Shown one piece after another: positions 1 through 11,903 of a stretch of 64,000 nucleotides of DNA. The translations under genes and the position numbers were made by a program. Positions within the stretch are counted from its first letter, which is position 1. Each line of letters begins with the position of its first letter. The notes beneath the pieces are model-generated. The model saw only the letters and a program-made list of their open reading frames with translations. It was not told the origin of the DNA and searched no databases. The stretch spans positions 1 through 64,000 of the forward strand of contig MDYQ01000075.1 of NCBI GenBank assembly GCA_003024175.1. The letters run 5' to 3'. Origin of the DNA: Planoprotostelium fungivorum (Eukaryota > Evosea > Variosea > Cavosteliida > Cavosteliaceae).

Positions 1-822
1 CGTTGACCGTTGACCGATCGAAACTGACTCGTTGTAGTGGCTGAGAAAGACCAATTGTTTGGGATTCAAGATCTCCGAACTCATCGTGGTGGGCGATTCT
101 GCAGGTGGTAACCTGGCAACGGCCATGTGCTACAAATGCACGACAGAAGGTCAGTTCACATCCCATGATATCATGATTCTTTTTACGACGTCATGACAAA
201 ACTCATGACAACATCGTCTGACGTCATGACAAGATATCATTGCCCCGGACGCACTGGTACTTCATTATCCAGCCTTGGACTTGTCCAACACGCCACACGC
301 TTCACGAGTTCTATTTATGGATGACCCCGTCGTACCATTTCCCGCCGTAACCGTGAGTTTTCTCGGAGTTTTCTGCAGATTCTCAAACGCGTACAGAAGT
401 GCAGAGATGCCTACCTGGGCCCGACGGAGGAGCTGGACAGTGATCTATATTTAGATCCATTCGTCTCGCCATCATTTGGGACGGACAAGATGATTCAGGG
501 ACTCCCAAATTCCGTTCACATTTACGCTGCAGAGTATGACCCCTTAGCTGACGAGGCCATCCATTTTGCGGGTGAGATTTCCCGTCATTTCGAATACACA
601 ACATCGATATTTTGGGAGAGGACGGAGAGACTGACGAAATGGACAGAGAGGCTGATGAATGCGAAGAAGGAAGTGCACTTTGGATGTCATCAGAACATGC
701 CTCATGGCTATCTCACCCTGGCGAGGTACACACCAGATGCCGTCAAGTTGGTGCAAGATCATGGACATATGTTGGCAGAAATTGTACAGTCTCTCAGGAA
801 GAAGGCGCAGACTGCGTCGTGA
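1..822 (+). CDS. Hormone-sensitive-lipase-like alpha/beta hydrolase, 3' part
   Basis: This is the C-terminal part of a serine esterase/lipase of the HSL family; the 5' end lies outside the window. The first visible exon begins near 39, after an intron ending CGTTGTAG, and soon reads GDSAGGNLA, the nucleophile-elbow serine motif of the family. After introns at about 150-233 and 353-378 the frame continues through AEYDPLADE, the acid residue region, and MPHGYL, the catalytic histidine, to a stop at 820-822. The family hydrolyses acyl esters, so a role in neutral-lipid turnover is plausible but the substrate is unknown. The 353-378 intron is only 26 nt, yet removing it is needed to keep the family frame. 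No membrane segment is visible in this part. Confidence 0.85.
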
Positions 823-945
823 ATATAATCTTGTTCATCTGTCTTCCATCTTCTTTCTCATGTATCACCCCTCTCGCAATTCTGCGTTCAACTGGCAACA
901 CCGACCGAACATGTGACGATCCGGCACGATGATCTTCTAAAGTAG

Positions 946-1290
946 ATGATTCGATTTCGCCTGTTGTGGTGCAGGGCGCAAGAGATCTCTCGAGTGGAGA
1001 AAATAGAAGATGATGGCGACATGATGCTGCTCGATATCGATCACCAAATTTCTGGACAGATTGAGGCCACAGGGTCACAGAAGAGATCGGGATCGAACAC
1101 AGACGAGGAGACGATTCAAAAGAAGGCAAGAGTGAAGTCACGACGGAATTGACAGAGAATAAACGAGAAGAGGTGACGACGTCGAAGGTGGTGTGCCCAT
1201 TTAGATGGACGAGATGGACAGTCCCTCGCGACACACGAGAAAGAAGAGAAGATCGAATTGCAGCTGTTCTTCGATCGAGAGCCATGTGTA
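946..1290 (+). CDS. Small hypothetical basic/acidic protein
   Basis: Not recognised. An open frame from 946 encodes a hydrophilic peptide with an acidic stretch (EDDGDMMLLDID) followed by a Lys/Arg-rich end (KKARVKSRRN), which suggests a nuclear protein. It can stop at 1152, with AATAAA just after at about 1158. Alternatively it is spliced at 1132 to an acceptor before 1204, adding a second Arg/Ser/Cys-rich exon that ends at 1290. The start is uncertain because the first codons look less protein-like than the rest. A long frame on the opposite strand (794-1411) is Ser/Arg-biased and is probably a shadow. Confidence 0.35.
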
Positions 1291-1617
1291 GGAGGTATGC
1301 AAAGCCATCGAGCTCACCTCTATCGGTGTAACAAAGACATATTCCTTCAAAACTGATACCGCAAGATCGATACACATATATACACGAACACCTGTCCATC
1401 TCAGCATGCATGACACAAAGACATCACGACCCACTGGTCATACGATTGAGATCGGGGACGATCATAACGTGTAGTGACGGTGCAGATTCCAGTGGTGTCT
1501 TATTGTATGTTGGGTGAATGCAATCAATGCAGTCTGAGGCACTGGCAATCCATTTCTGTTCATTCAGAGGACCTTGCATCATAGAGCTTTGTTGCTCACA
1601 TAATACAAACAACGACT

Positions 1618-4600
1618 TTATCTGAGGAATCCTCCCTTGGTCTGTGGCTTTCCTCCAGGCATAGAAGATCCCAACCACGACGTAGAAGGCGGTGACCTTG
1701 CCTCTCTTGCCGATCCAACGCTCTCGCTCCTCTCTAATCTCTCCAATGGTGTCACCTCTGCATCCATCCTCTCTGGTGACAGCTGCGTTCCAAAGTTTCC
1801 CCCGGCAGGTCTGGATCTTCCTCCACGTAAGGTGCTGTTTGAAGGAGACTTTACGAGTGGAGAAGGACCACTTCCGGTGAAGGAAGAAGAAGAAGTGTTG
1901 GGAGAGATGTTTGGCGTGATCTCTACCACAGAGGGGGTGGTGGATTTGACGGGGGATTGGCTCGTTGTAGTGGGGGGACTGGTGCCGGGTGGAGTGGGCT
2001 GAGGGGAGGCGCAGAGGAGATGAGCAGACGGAGAGGCTTCTTCCGTCTCGTTCTTGGCGTTGAAGTCTGTGGAGATGTCAGTTAAGATCGTTCATCATCA
2101 CGATGGGATGATGATGAGATCAGCTCCACGATGATGTGATGATGATGGATCGATAGGTCGAGGAGGTAGATTCAGATTGTTCACCGTATGCGATGGGATA
2201 CAAATTCTGCAAGAAGGCCTCGACGGACTTGTTCGATCGATTCTCCTTGATGATCTCCCTGATCGTCTGTCTCCTCGCTCTCACCGGTCTCTGCACGAGA
2301 TTCGTCAATTGTCTCAGCCTCCTGACTCCATTTACAACGGTCTGTCTGATCAATTCACACAGGACAGACTTGCTCAAGAGCATACCGTCCATGAGGGGAC
2401 CGAAGAAGGGTATCTGTGACGAGGTCACGTGACGTCACGTGACGTCATGTTACGTCACCTCTTGTCGCCTGAGTACGCCCACGCGGAAGAGACCGTCGGG
2501 TAGCGGATAAATGACGATGTGGATTTTTCCGGCCTGGCAGTCCGTGGAGACGAGACAATCTGGCTTGTACTCTCTCTCGTGCTCGCTCCAGATGATGTGC
2601 GCACTACAACTCGCCAGTAATCTCCTCTGCCCTCGTTCAGTACCCATCTACAACGAGCCACTTGAACTCACCCTCTCTAACGGAGCACCTACACCGGCTT
2701 TCACTTGAGATAAGACTTGGAAGATGGTCTCTGTGGAGGGTGTGGCGTAGTAGGGAGGTGCTGTTGGATGCAGTGGATTATTCTTAGACAGAGAACCTGA
2801 GAATCCAACGTGGACGTTCAGATCCACCGACCAGCCCAGGCCTTCGAGAAATTCCTGGTAGAGCGGAGATCCATGCGAGTTTTCCATGATGGTCTGACTC
2901 GTCTCCTGGCCGGCTCCGACGTACACTACGGCCACACGGAAGTGCTCGCGGCTGAATGGGTCAGGAAATGGTCCCGGCTCGTTGTAGATGGACTCACGTT
3001 GCCATGAGATCGAGATCTCGGAGTTGTTTGAAGAGCCTGCTTGGGGTGTGGAGTGCGTTCAGCTTGTGGTGGCGGTCGTCTAAGAAACCCATCTGTGATA
3101 AGAACATGCGAGAATATTGTAAGACGCTCGTCTCTGTCACTTTCTCTCTCGCCGCATCTTCGTTCGGGTGAATGATGGAGCCCTGACGTTGTCAATGGCG
3201 AGTTGTAGATGGAAGATGGGATGAGATGGCGGGTTGTAGATGGATACCTTGTCGGCTTCGACTTCGGATTGCTTGAGGATGTTGTCCAGGCTAGATTGGA
3301 GTCCGGAAGCTAATTCGAGATAATTCGACGTGTCACCAAAAATGGCATCCCAACCAAAACATTTGGGTCCGTTATCGTCTCCCTCCAAACTGAATCGTTC
3401 AGTTTTTGTTCATCTACAACTGTGTAGATGGTGATAATTCACTATTTGAGTGTCTGCTCCATGACATCGATTCCGTTCATCTTCGAGCTGTAAGGGTACG
3501 TATTCAACGGTACCGGCTCAAATTCCCTACCTCCGTCAATTTACAACCCGCCATTTCTCCCTCACTCTCCCGGTCCCTTGGGCTGCAAGCACGACACCCT
3601 GTAGGGTGAATATCTAATTTTAGACGGTGGTATGTCTCCTTGTCCGAGAGCTTGAATGATGGATTTCGAGTTGACCTCGTGAACGGTAGGTGCGTCATCC
3701 ATGATTGGCTCAGCCTTCCATACGTACTGACCGGTCGAGTCACGAATGACAATCTTACAGGTTCGAGCTGGGGGGTCTCAATTTTTTTGGGACGGCGGGA
3801 ACAGGCTCACCTCCTGTGCCGTTGTCTTCCTCGGAGAATGCGAGGATGGTGGTGTCTTCGTAGCTGAAGTACATTGTCTTCGATTTGTCGTATTCCTCGT
3901 CTCTTCCACTGGTCGTTTCTGCTCCTATTTATAGAATGAATCCATTCGAAGACAAGTGAACGAGGGAAATGGATGGGAGTTGTAGATGGACTCACCCCCG
4001 GGTGACGGGAAATTATTGTGAAAATTCAACAGTTGCAGGAGCACCGTCTCCGCCGCATCCTACTCCCTTCAACTTCCATCTACAACGAGACACTTCACCC
4101 TCGTATCCAGTGAATTGATGGATTTAGACAGGAGGTCATCCAGGGAATCTTGGTACCTCTTGTGCACCCGCGGTAGTGTTCCCATCGCATGCTGGTTCTT
4201 CTGCTTTGAATCCTTGGAGAAGATGCGAAATTTCGACGAATCTTTTGCGTTATCCCCGCCCGGGCCCGCGCCGGGGTTGAGGCTCAACTCGCCCGTTGTA
4301 GATACGAGACCGCCCAATAACGAAATTTCGACGGTTTTGAAGACCTATGACGTCATCACGCGTCATGGTATCGGGTAATTTCTCACCTTCTCGGCCACGG
4401 CCAGATCGGATAATAAACTTCCGTCGTCGTTCAAGACGATGTCTCTCATGCAGTAGAGGAGTTGTACGACCTGTCAGATGTGTCAACTTCAGGCGGGAAA
4501 TTTCATCGGATTCCACCTGTTGCTCGGGACCGTTCTTTCCGATGATCCACGTGATTCGATCCGCTACGGAGAGTAACATGGTCACTACCACATCCTGTCA

Positions 4601-7600
4601 CACGTCATCATGATGACGTCACGTGCGTAACGGTACGTACCCTGTCGACCTTCAATAGCACGGGAACGAGAGAGGCGACGTCTGATAGTGAATCGCTGGC
4701 CAGTCTCGATGCGTTGATGTTGGCGTGTTCGGACTGCTCGATGAGAGATTCGATGAATTTGGAGACGTAATTCATCCTGTAACGTGTCAATCTACAACGA
4801 TGTAGATGGAAGAACTGACCTCGGGTTTGGATGAGCGATTTCCTCAAAGATCCAGGCTACGGCACCACAGATGGATATCATGAGCACCTGTCACATGTCA
4901 ACGTCAACACCATGTCATGATCGTACCTCATCCGTCTCGTTCGGGTTGTTCAGAATGTTGATCAAAATCCTTGTGATCTTCTCCTTCACCTAGACGGAGT
5001 CACATCTTGTCCACACGTTCGCCCGTCGACACTCACGTCTTCCGTTGTCATGGACGCCGATTTGTTGACTTCGTACGGTTTCGGTGTGGCCTGTACACGT
5101 CATCATGATGTCATGATGATGTCATGATGATGTCATGAGAGGCTTACGATGATGGGGTATTCCAGGCCGTGGTAGTGATTTGGATGGCAGATGAGAGAAT
5201 TCACGATGAGGAGGGCGTACCTCTTGATCTCCACGTTCGATCGCCGGGCGACCGGGGCAGACTGATACGGTCACGCGTTGTAGACGGTGAAAACTCGAAG
5301 AAAACTCACGAGGACTTCGATTTCACGGAGGTAGTCGGGTATGAGTACGGCGACACCGGGGAGGTCACACAAGAAGATGGATGCACTGTGTTGAATGATC
5401 TCACAGATGACCTCCGATTTCACGTTATTCAATCCCTATCGTTGTAGATGAGACGACGAAATTTCATCGACATTTACCCCCTGTACAATTCGGTAGAAGT
5501 GGGAGAGGTAGTGGTCGCGGTTCTGAGAATGAATGAAGAAGAGGTAACCACCCAAAAAGATCTTGCACAGAGCTCTGTAGGCCAGAATCAACCCCTTCAC
5601 CTGCCGCCTGCCACGTCATCAGTCACGTGACCTCCCAGAAAAACTCACTCGTTGTAGACGCAAGACTCGATCAGCCAGGGTAAGAAGATCTTCATGAGAG
5701 GTAGAGGTGGTGCTTCTCTCAGGGGAAGTAAGAGTTGAGCGTTGATGAGAATGTTGATGGTCTCAGAGACACAACTCATCGTCAGCTCGTAAGAGGCGGG
5801 GTCAGTGATCGACGTGATGTCGCCCAGGATGACTGATTTTCATTGAGTTTTCTGCATCTACAACGAGACACTCACATAAGAGGGTGAGCCACGTGTTGTG
5901 GATGCTCTCCTTTGTCCAAGTGAGGGACGTCAGCCGAGTGTCCGGAACGAAATTGGCGGCCTCGATAGACTGGAATGTGTCAATCTACAACGGTGTAGAT
6001 GAACATTTCACCTTGATGGTGACCGGCACGTTGGGCGTGGAGAAATCTGGTGATCGATTCTGTGAATCATTTTGTGGATCTACTGGGTACATGTGATCTC
6101 TCAAGATCGACGTAAGCTGGATGACTTTTTCCTGAGATTTCATTCAATTTTCTGTGTCGACATTGTGTGTGTCGACACCCACCTTCCATTGTAGAACGTT
6201 GGCCCTCCAATTGACGAGGGAAGCGACTTTTCTCGAGAGATCTTGCCACATGTCCTCCGTCACTTTCTGTGACCTCAACCAGACAAAGTACAACGACTGA
6301 TGACGTCATCATCCGTCTACAACGAGCCATCTGAGGTGTGCTCACCCCAAAGAGTAGATCGCCGAACGTCTTGCCTCCCTCTTCCTCTACTGCGTTGAGT
6401 AGATCGAACGTTGTCTTTGAGTACTGAGACGACTGCGGTGACGCCTTGTTCAGCAGGTCGAACGCTGCAGACAGCAGCGTGTACTGCAACTTTTCCCTGA
6501 AAGAGGTCACGAAATTTCGTGGAAATTCCGTCACACCATGTCTCGTTGGAAAGTTGGTCTGAAAAGTCGGTGGCGAATTGAGTGAAGATGTGTACGAGTT
6601 CTCTGCAGAGCTTGTGGTGTTCGTCGACCTATCAAAATCATCTGGTGAACGAGATCTCGTCCAAATTTCACCTGCTCTGGGGTGGAGTCCAGAAGGAAGA
6701 TGAGGGACAAGTTGGTCATGAAGTGCTGATGACATCAGATGACTTGATCAAGGATGATGAGAGGGTCTCACCTGCCACAGCTGCTGGATCTGATCTCCCA
6801 GAGGTTTGTTCTTTCCGCTCTGTCTCGATTCAGCATTTCAATTTTGAAATGCCGGGGAGGCGGGAATTCTCACCATCAACCACGTCCTGAAAATCTTTGT
6901 CGACAATTTCATGGTCGCTGCGTCGACGAGAGGTAAGAGACAACTGTTCCTGTGCAACTGCACGAGTCACGTGACTTCATCGAGACACATCATCTCACCT
7001 CCATCATGATGAGACTGTTTGCGTTGGGGTCCCACAGTATACTGAACAAACCTGGTTTTCCCGCCCAAAATGACAGACGACCGATGACTGTCTGTTGAAT
7101 GTGAGGGGGACAAATCGGATGAAATCCGGTCTCTACAACGAGTCAGAAAGATCATCATCATCGGTGAGATCGTGATGTCATCGCACCGTGATACTTGTCC
7201 AACAGTCTTAATTCTTTGAAGACGGCGGGGTAGAAGGTCACGAGATACTTGGTCTTAAAGAGGTCGAACCAGAATAAAAAGTGAGATGTCTCGCTGATGA
7301 ACTTGAGGATGACTCCGTCCAATAGAGTCAGACTCTCTTGCATCGTCGGTGCCGTTGCAGAGGGAAATAAGATTTGTGTCACAGAGTCTGCATGCGTATG
7401 AGATCAGATGGACGGGTGGAATGATGGATGGATGGTTCACCTGTGGGAGGGGGGAATTGAAAGTTGACCTTCTCTCCCTCTTTGACAAAGACCTGAGGAA
7501 GGTTGATTATCGTCGGGTATCATCGGGCATCACCTCTAATGGAACGGCCGTTGCAAATTCGTCGAGGAGGTTGGGAGTGATGGAATTTTGTAGAGCTTCA

Positions 7601-8113
7601 ATGAAACACATGAGAAGGCTGAGAGAGGCGGCTCGCACTTCATGTTGGTTGTGACGATATAATCCCTTGTGAATGATGGTCGCTGAATGGAGATCAGAGA
7701 GGGGGTCGCATGTGAACCTTGGATCTCACATATGGAGCTCAATTGCCAGGACGAATTTATAATGGAAGGGAGTTGAACGCAGATCTTTTGTAAAACATCC
7801 AAAAGGAAGAGGAGATTGCTCAAATGTCTCCCTACCATCGTCACACAATGAACACGGATGTCTTCATTTTCACCTTTCGAGAACGATTGTTCCTTCGCAG
7901 TGAAATATTCGTGTAGGACCAGAAAGACGTTCTCATAATGGTCCACGAGAAACTTCTTCTGATCCTCTTCAGACGATTCGGCGACTGGACAATGGGTCAA
8001 CCGCCGATGAAAGACCCGTATGACTCACAGAACGTCTGTAGACCTCTGAATTTAACGGTAGGCTTCTCTTTGTCCTTCGTTAAGACGGCGTTCCATTTTC
8101 TGGGGGTGTTCAT
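1618..8113 (-). CDS. RALGAPA-like: Ral GTPase-activating protein, alpha subunit (tuberin family)
   Basis: Large multi-exon gene. The N-terminal exons match the RalGAP alpha start region (FLVDHYENVFLVLHEYF, then a QLPSIINSSWQLSSI segment), the middle is helical repeat-like (YRALCKIFLGGYLFFIHSQN), and the C terminus is a Rap/RalGAP domain with FLEGLGWSVDLNVHVGFSGS, APPYYATPSTETIFQVLS, HIIWSEHEREYKP and IPFFGPLMDGMLL. A Ser/Pro-rich tail of about 120 residues follows. The family switches off Ral GTPases, usually as an alpha/beta heterodimer, and affects vesicle traffic and TOR signalling. The ATG at 8113 (MNTPRKWN) was chosen because splicing from it gives the family N terminus; the frame stays open upstream to 8398, so a longer start is possible. 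The loop before HIIWSEH does not show the Gly-Asn-Asp that carries the catalytic Asn. Many introns contain the CGTTGTAGAT motif in one or both orientations. Confidence 0.85.
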
Positions 8114-8416
8114 ATCATCAGCCGATCGGGATGTCTGTCTTTGTCTCTGCTTCCCTAGTTGTAGTATCCTTGACTTCCTTACAATGACCTTACTGATGTC
8201 ACAAGATTGTCCAAAATTAAAACCTCGAAAGAGGCTTGTGAAAAATAGGAGGTGCGTGGACAGAGTGGAGGACACAGAAGTATAGGCCGCTCGTTCCGCT
8301 TCCGAACCGAATTCGTTCTTGTCAAACAGCCTTGTCAAGAATAAAGATATGCTGTCCACTGCCGCAAGCCAAAGATAAAGAAAATGAGGTGAACACATGC
8401 TTTTTTATTGAGATCA

Positions 8417-8913
8417 TTAGGCCCATGTGATCCATCTCTTGACGAAGGTCTCGGACGCTCTACAGAATGGCTCTAGGGAGACGAGTCCCTCTGGATGGCA
8501 GACTAACATGTCCTTACCCTTATGGGAGATGAACTGAGTAACCTGTACGAAGGTGACAAAGGCTAAGAACTTGCCCATCCATTGGATCTTCCTATTTGCA
8601 CGATACCAGTGAGTTACGTTCTCGAGGTGGAAGATGTATGCGGCATCCTCATATAGAAATTTGATGGAGAGGAGAGTCCACAACACCATGACGGAGAGCC
8701 CGGCGAGAAAGGCAAGGCTTGTGGTGAGTTGACATCCAAAGATGATGATGAAGCGAGCAACAGAAAATTGTTGCAGCTCCACACAAGGCTACGAGGATAT
8801 TGGAGAGAAGGTGTTCCCAGGAGAGATCTCACCGCGAGCACCATCTTGACTGCGAAGATCTGGATGGACGAGGAGTCTGAGTGGAGACGGTCTCGAGGAT
8901 CTCTGGGAGGCAT
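8417..8913 (-). CDS. Small two-helix membrane protein
   Basis: Two exons separated by a 44-nt intron (8789-8832) join in phase to give about 146 residues. The N-terminal 27 residues are hydrophilic (MPPRDPRDRLHSDSSS). Two hydrophobic stretches follow, about FSVARFIIIFGCQ through LAFLAGLSVMVLWTLL and MGKFLAFVTFVQVTQFI, with a charged loop between them. I do not recognise a family. An AATAAA signal (8404-8409, minus strand) sits a few bases after the stop, which supports this 3' end. The RalGAP gene lies directly downstream on the same strand. Confidence 0.6.
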
Positions 8914-9833
8914 TCTTCTCCTTGTCCTGGTTCATCTCGATGATCATCCCGGGGGAGGTCACCCATCGTCTCAGATCTGAGAGCTAACGCTTCAAGGTGC
9001 TCATGGAAGTCTATTGAATTGGTGTCTTAGGAGATGGAGGCCATATCTTCTGATCTTGTTGTTGCTTCTCGGGCTGAAATGGAATACTAAATTGCTAATT
9101 TCGGTTCTCCCTCAATGATGTGTATACAACGAAGTCAGGTGTAACGTGAGTGACTGCGAATGCGAGTGCTGGGATCATCTGATTGTCACGTGGTCAGCAC
9201 CAGGGTCTTTACCTATCACTGACGAGTGAGACAGAACGGGAATGTACAATGATGTTTTTGGCTTGAGTTCATGATGTGAGCCGTCTTACGGAGCGAGGGA
9301 ATAGATTCGAAGAAGGGAATGTTGAATGTAGAGATGTGATACTATTCTTGGTGATCAAGATTTGAATCGCCACGAGATCTGGAGAATGAGACTGTCTTCA
9401 CCACCGGCGCTTCAATTGCCATTCGTCTATGAATAAGATCAAACAGAACAGGTCTCATTATACCATTCGAGCTCATTAGCCTCTCTATACCATACATTAC
9501 TAGTAATGTATCGTCACCAGGGTGATAATAGCCGTCAGAAAAGGTCGCAGATCGCAGAAACCAGGACCCGACGTTCCCGTCTGAGATCACAAAGGAGACA
9601 GACGATCTTTACCTCATACCAATTCCTCTAACTGCATCTAGAAGATGCAGAACCTTATGGGTGCAAAGAGAGCTAGAGACAATACATATTACAGTTCTGG
9701 CCAAGAGTATCCCAGCTTTCATGCCACAGAATCGTTCGGGTGGGTCGATCAGAACCATTCATTCATACGTCTATTGTGATCTGTTCCTTATGGATGATTT
9801 CGATTGAGTCGTATTGTGAATCAAACAACTGAC
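8914..9833 (+). other. Intergenic region with no supported gene
   Basis: About 920 bp separates the small membrane protein gene (minus) from the kinase gene (plus), so it should hold two divergent promoters. One 82-codon open frame lies on the minus strand at 9342-9590 and ends ...RGDSNLDHQE. It has no recognisable family and its upstream context gives no clear exon partner. No clear TATA box or conserved motif was identified. Confidence 0.5.
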
Positions 9834-11903
9834 ATGGTGAATAGACCTTCTGAGGTGACTCCCGAAGAGATCGAATTCGATGGTGAGTTGATGCGACGAC
9901 TTCGCATCTTACCATTTCCACATCGATCTGACCTATTTACAGCCAAAGACGTCATCGGTAGCGGTAGTTTCGGCACCGTTTACAGAGGAAGATGTCGTCA
10001 GAAGCCAGTGGCCATCAAAGTCTTGAGAGGCATCATCGATGAGAAGAAGTTGTCTGAGTTTAGAACTGAAGTTCACAACATGTCGAAGATCTTCCACCCC
10101 AATATTTGTCTCTTCATGGTAAATAACACATTCGCCTCTTCGTATCACCGACACATCATCGCAGGGAGCCGCTCTCGCCCCGGGAGAATGCATCATCGTC
10201 ACAGAACTACTTCCGAAGGGAAACGTAGAGATGTTACTCCACAACAAGGTGATTCCAAATCACCATATCGTATCACCATCGACCATCTCCAGGAACAAGT
10301 CATGTCCCTCTCACTTCGAATGAGAATGGCCAGAGACGCTGCATTTGGAATGAACTGGCTCCACTGCAGCAATCCCATCTTCATCCACAGAGATCTCAAA
10401 TCATCGAACCTCCTCGTGGACAATCACATGAACGTCAAAGTCTGTGACTTCGGTCTCTCTCAATTCATTCTGAGGGACCAGATGACAAAGGATGAGAAGA
10501 GAGCCAAGGGCACACCTCTATGGTGAGTGTCGCGATGTCTCATGAGACGATGGATGATGATGACGATGCAGGATGGCGCCTGAGGTGATGAACTTTCAAG
10601 CGTTCAACGAAAAGTGTGACGTGTACTCTTTCGGTATCGTATTGTGAGTGTCTCTCTTGAATTATCCGTTTACCCGTCATAGGTGGGAGCTGCTAACCAG
10701 AAAGGAGCCTTTCGAGGGAAAATTCAAACAGATCGCAAAGTGAGCCCGGCACGAATATTCGGTCCTCCCCCCTCACCCACCCCCTCAGGTTCAAGGAGGC
10801 CGTCTGTCTCCGCGGGGAGAGACCCATCCTTCCCACAGATTCTCCACAAGCTCTGACTGATCTCATCAACTTGTGCTGGCATCAGGAGCCCACTTATCGT
10901 CCCACCTTTGAGTTCATCATCAACTCTCTGCACGGCATCATCGTAGACTGCAGCATACGGGATGCCCAGGGAAGGATATTCTGGAAGACGCATTACCTGA
11001 AGGAGGTGGGAGGGCGGGAGTGGCTCGTTGTAGATTGACGAGAGGTAGGAGGAAGTACCCTGGAACGATTTCGTGGAGGCCCTCTGCAAGTATGTTGGCA
11101 TGAGGGACGATGGAAACAGAGAGACAAACCAGAAATGTCTCAAGGCTATTTTAGGTGATCGATTCACGTTCATTCTTCCCTCGCACACACGTCATTCTAT
11201 ATCACGTCATTCTACACCGCGTCATAGTATGAAAATGATCGAAATGATTTACTGATCTCCTTATCAGTGGAACCAAAGAAGGAGACAGTAAGCATCGAGG
11301 CATTTGGAAAAGTATTGGACTGGTTCGCGATGGCACACGGCGTCACCTCCGTCGAGGCCGATACCGTTCTAGATAGAGTGACGTCATCACACGTCACACA
11401 TCGACTGACTCGTTGTAGATCAGAGAATTACTGACGAGATCGTGGTTCCACGGAGACATCACGACGGCGGAGGCGGAGCAAAAATTGGTTGGTCTGCCCC
11501 ACGGCGCATTTTTAGTCCGGTGAGTTTCATTTGAATACGAGGGCAAGAAATTTTGAGACGATCACCATGGTGACCGCCGTACAGGTTCAGCTCGACGAAC
11601 GCGGGAAATTACACCATATCGAGTGTCGCTAAAAATGGAACACCGAGGCATCAGAGAGTGTCTTCGGTGCCAGGGCAAGGTATGTCCTCGATACGTATCG
11701 TACGTACGTACTCACCGTACGTAGGCTACAATCTGAACGGACTGGTGAGACCCAGCTTGCCTCAAATCGTGAACGATTGTGATGGTCTATACATTCCCTG
11801 CCCGGGCTCTAAATACCAATCTCTGTTTGCATCTCCCATTCAAGGCTCAGGGTACGAACAGTGCAGCACGATGAACGATGAGACGAATCTGATGGACCAG
11901 TGA
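9834..11903 (+). CDS. shk-like: Shk-type dual-specificity kinase with C-terminal SH2 domain
   Basis: The frame from MVNRPSEVTPEEIEFDGEL reads a tyrosine-kinase-like protein kinase: Gly loop GSGSFGTVYRG, VAIK lysine, IHRDLKSSN catalytic loop, DFG, and MAPEV after an intron. A linker is followed by an SH2 domain with SWFHGDITTAEAEQKL, GAFLVRFSS (the FLVR phosphotyrosine-binding arginine) and NYTISSV. Kinase followed by SH2 is the order of Dictyostelium ShkA-E, in which SH2 binding directs the kinase to tyrosine-phosphorylated partners. All key catalytic residues are present. Introns are short; the one at 11378-11418 ends in the CGTTGTAG motif. The ATG at 9834 was chosen because the upstream frame lacks another in-frame ATG. 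Expected in the cytosol or at the membrane. Confidence 0.9.
11378..11418 (+). other. Intron whose 3' splice site is the CGTTGTAG motif
   Basis: This 41-nt intron of the Shk-type kinase starts gtgacgtcatc and ends gactgactcgttgtag. The first exon bases after it are ATC, so the dispersed motif CGTTGTAGAT straddles the exon boundary. Splicing here keeps the frame from VLDR into IRELLTRSWFHG, the start of the SH2 domain, which fixes the junction. The stretch ctgac just before the motif looks like a branch site. The intron also carries TGACGTCA near its 5' end, so both recurrent motif classes are present in one intron. Confidence 0.7.

Noticed and set aside
794-1411. 205-codon minus-strand frame
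   Set aside because: Ser/Arg-biased, no domain, no splice partners, and it overlaps the 3' end of the lipase gene.
2430-2460. Repeated cacgtgacgtcacgtgacgtca as a special regulatory island
   Set aside because: It lies in an intron of RalGAP and fits the general TGACGTCA intron class, so it was not listed separately.
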